Position numbers and translations under genes: made by a program. From Methanocella arvoryzae MRE50 (GTDB lineage Archaea > Halobacteriota > Methanocellia > Methanocellales > Methanocellaceae): a DNA stretch of 64,000 nt. Below, piece after piece: positions 63,544 through 64,000 of this stretch (positions are counted from its first letter, which is position 1; every line of letters begins with the position of its first letter). Location of the stretch: positions 2,294,001 through 2,358,000 of the forward strand of contig NC_009464.1 of NCBI RefSeq assembly GCF_000063445.1, written 5' to 3'. Under the pieces are notes generated by a model. The model was not told where the DNA came from and ran no database searches. It worked only from the letters and a program-made list of their open reading frames with translations.

Positions 63544-64000
63544 ATGGACGAATCCCCGCCCGACTGGGCCCGCTACCTCTTCTGGCTGATATCGGGCTGC
63601 CTGTCGGTTTTCTTCGCAGAGATCGTATCCGGGTCCTACCTGTTCCCTTACTTTACGTTCAGAGGCCTCTTTATCGTCCTGCCCGTCTATGCATCGCATA
63701 CCTTAGTGCTGGCTTATGTGGTATACCGGTTCGGAAAGCCGAGGCTCTACACCCTCTTTCTCGCCGGGGCCATCTTCGGGCTATATGAGGCCTACATTAC
63801 CAAGATCATATGGAACCCGCCCTGGGGCGAGGCGATCTGGCTCTTCCAGGGGGTCGCGGTGGTGGAAGCGATGGTACTGGTGCTGTTCTGGCATCCGCTC
63901 CTGTCTTTCATACTGGCGCTGTTCACCTCAGAGAGCCTCCTGTCCCGGTCCCGGGAAATCCTGTCCGGCCTGCCCCAGATGTTCTGGGGCCTCTTTGCGA
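63544..64000 (+). CDS. Polytopic membrane protein, 3' end outside window
   Basis: Open from the ATG to the window end (152 codons seen). Several hydrophobic helices (for example FWLISGCLSVFFAEIVSG and FIVLPVYASHTLVLAYVVY). Family not recognised; incomplete. Confidence 0.5.
   Translation, partial: MDESPPDWARYLFWLISGCLSVFFAEIVSGSYLFPYFTFRGLFIVLPVYASHTLVLAYVVYRFGKPRLYTLFLAGAIFGLYEAYITKIIWNPPWGEAIWLFQGVAVVEAMVLVLFWHPLLSFILALFTSESLLSRSREILSGLPQMFWGLFA

Noticed and set aside
63424-63699. Minus-strand frame of 91 codons near the right edge
   Set aside because: It overlaps the start of a clear membrane-protein gene on the plus strand and shows no protein-like pattern.

Overview
The window reads as chromosome of a methanogenic archaeon, most likely Methanocella or a close relative (order Methanocellales, former Rice Cluster I). 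This placement is inferred from gene content, not from an rRNA marker. Supporting genes are coenzyme F420 biosynthesis (cofC, cofG, two cofH), an archaeal four-gene pyruvate:ferredoxin oxidoreductase, archaeal PurO, membrane LonB, Thg1, TrmG10 and two [NiFe] hydrogenase loci. Archaeal TATA boxes, GGAGG/GGTGA Shine-Dalgarno sites and several near-leaderless starts agree. No rRNA, tRNA, CRISPR array, transposase or integrase was found.

Layout. 1-4.6 kb: an AT-rich island with a truncated winged-helix regulator, a small secreted protein, two ABC-2 permeases without an ATPase, and an RCC1-repeat surface protein. 4.7-8.3 kb (minus): purO-porB-porA-porD-porC. 8.5-11.9 kb (minus): two paralogous PAS histidine kinases. 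12.0-17.5 kb (minus): an eight-gene, mostly overlapping operon for a group-4-like membrane [NiFe] hydrogenase, with NuoB/I/H/CD-like subunits plus an HdrB-like CCG protein and a polyferredoxin but no antiporter-like subunit. 17.8-24.9 kb (plus): a divergent operon with a ferredoxin, a V4R-domain protein, a second MvhG/MvhA-like hydrogenase, two roadblock-type proteins, two uncharacterised proteins, a MinD-like ATPase and a one-helix membrane coiled-coil protein. This hydrogenase-roadblock-MinD operon is the strongest candidate for an undescribed system.

25-33 kb: an NYN-LOTUS protein, a LURP-one-like protein and the F420 genes, interrupted by two families of dispersed intergenic repeats. 33.7-41 kb: housekeeping and membrane genes (Thg1, MFS carrier, S2P-CBS protease, TraB, PRC-barrel). 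41-44 kb: a NitT/TauT-type ABC uptake operon beside a divergent XRE regulator, then a receiver-only response regulator. 45-49 kb: an RND exporter paired with a large secreted protein. 49.9-55.3 kb: LonB, then tldD-tldE. 55.5-59 kb: secreted proteins and lipoproteins, one with a frame break at an A9 tract. 59-63.3 kb (minus): UPF0210, an ACT protein, TrmG10 and a histidine kinase with a frame break in a short AG repeat. The last gene runs off the window.

How it fits together. Por, ferredoxins and both hydrogenases would exchange electrons through ferredoxin, while the cof genes make the F420 used in methanogenesis. The two hydrogenase operons diverge from one 250-bp control region, which suggests co-regulation. 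All functions are read from sequence by eye; subfamily assignments and start sites need alignment to confirm.
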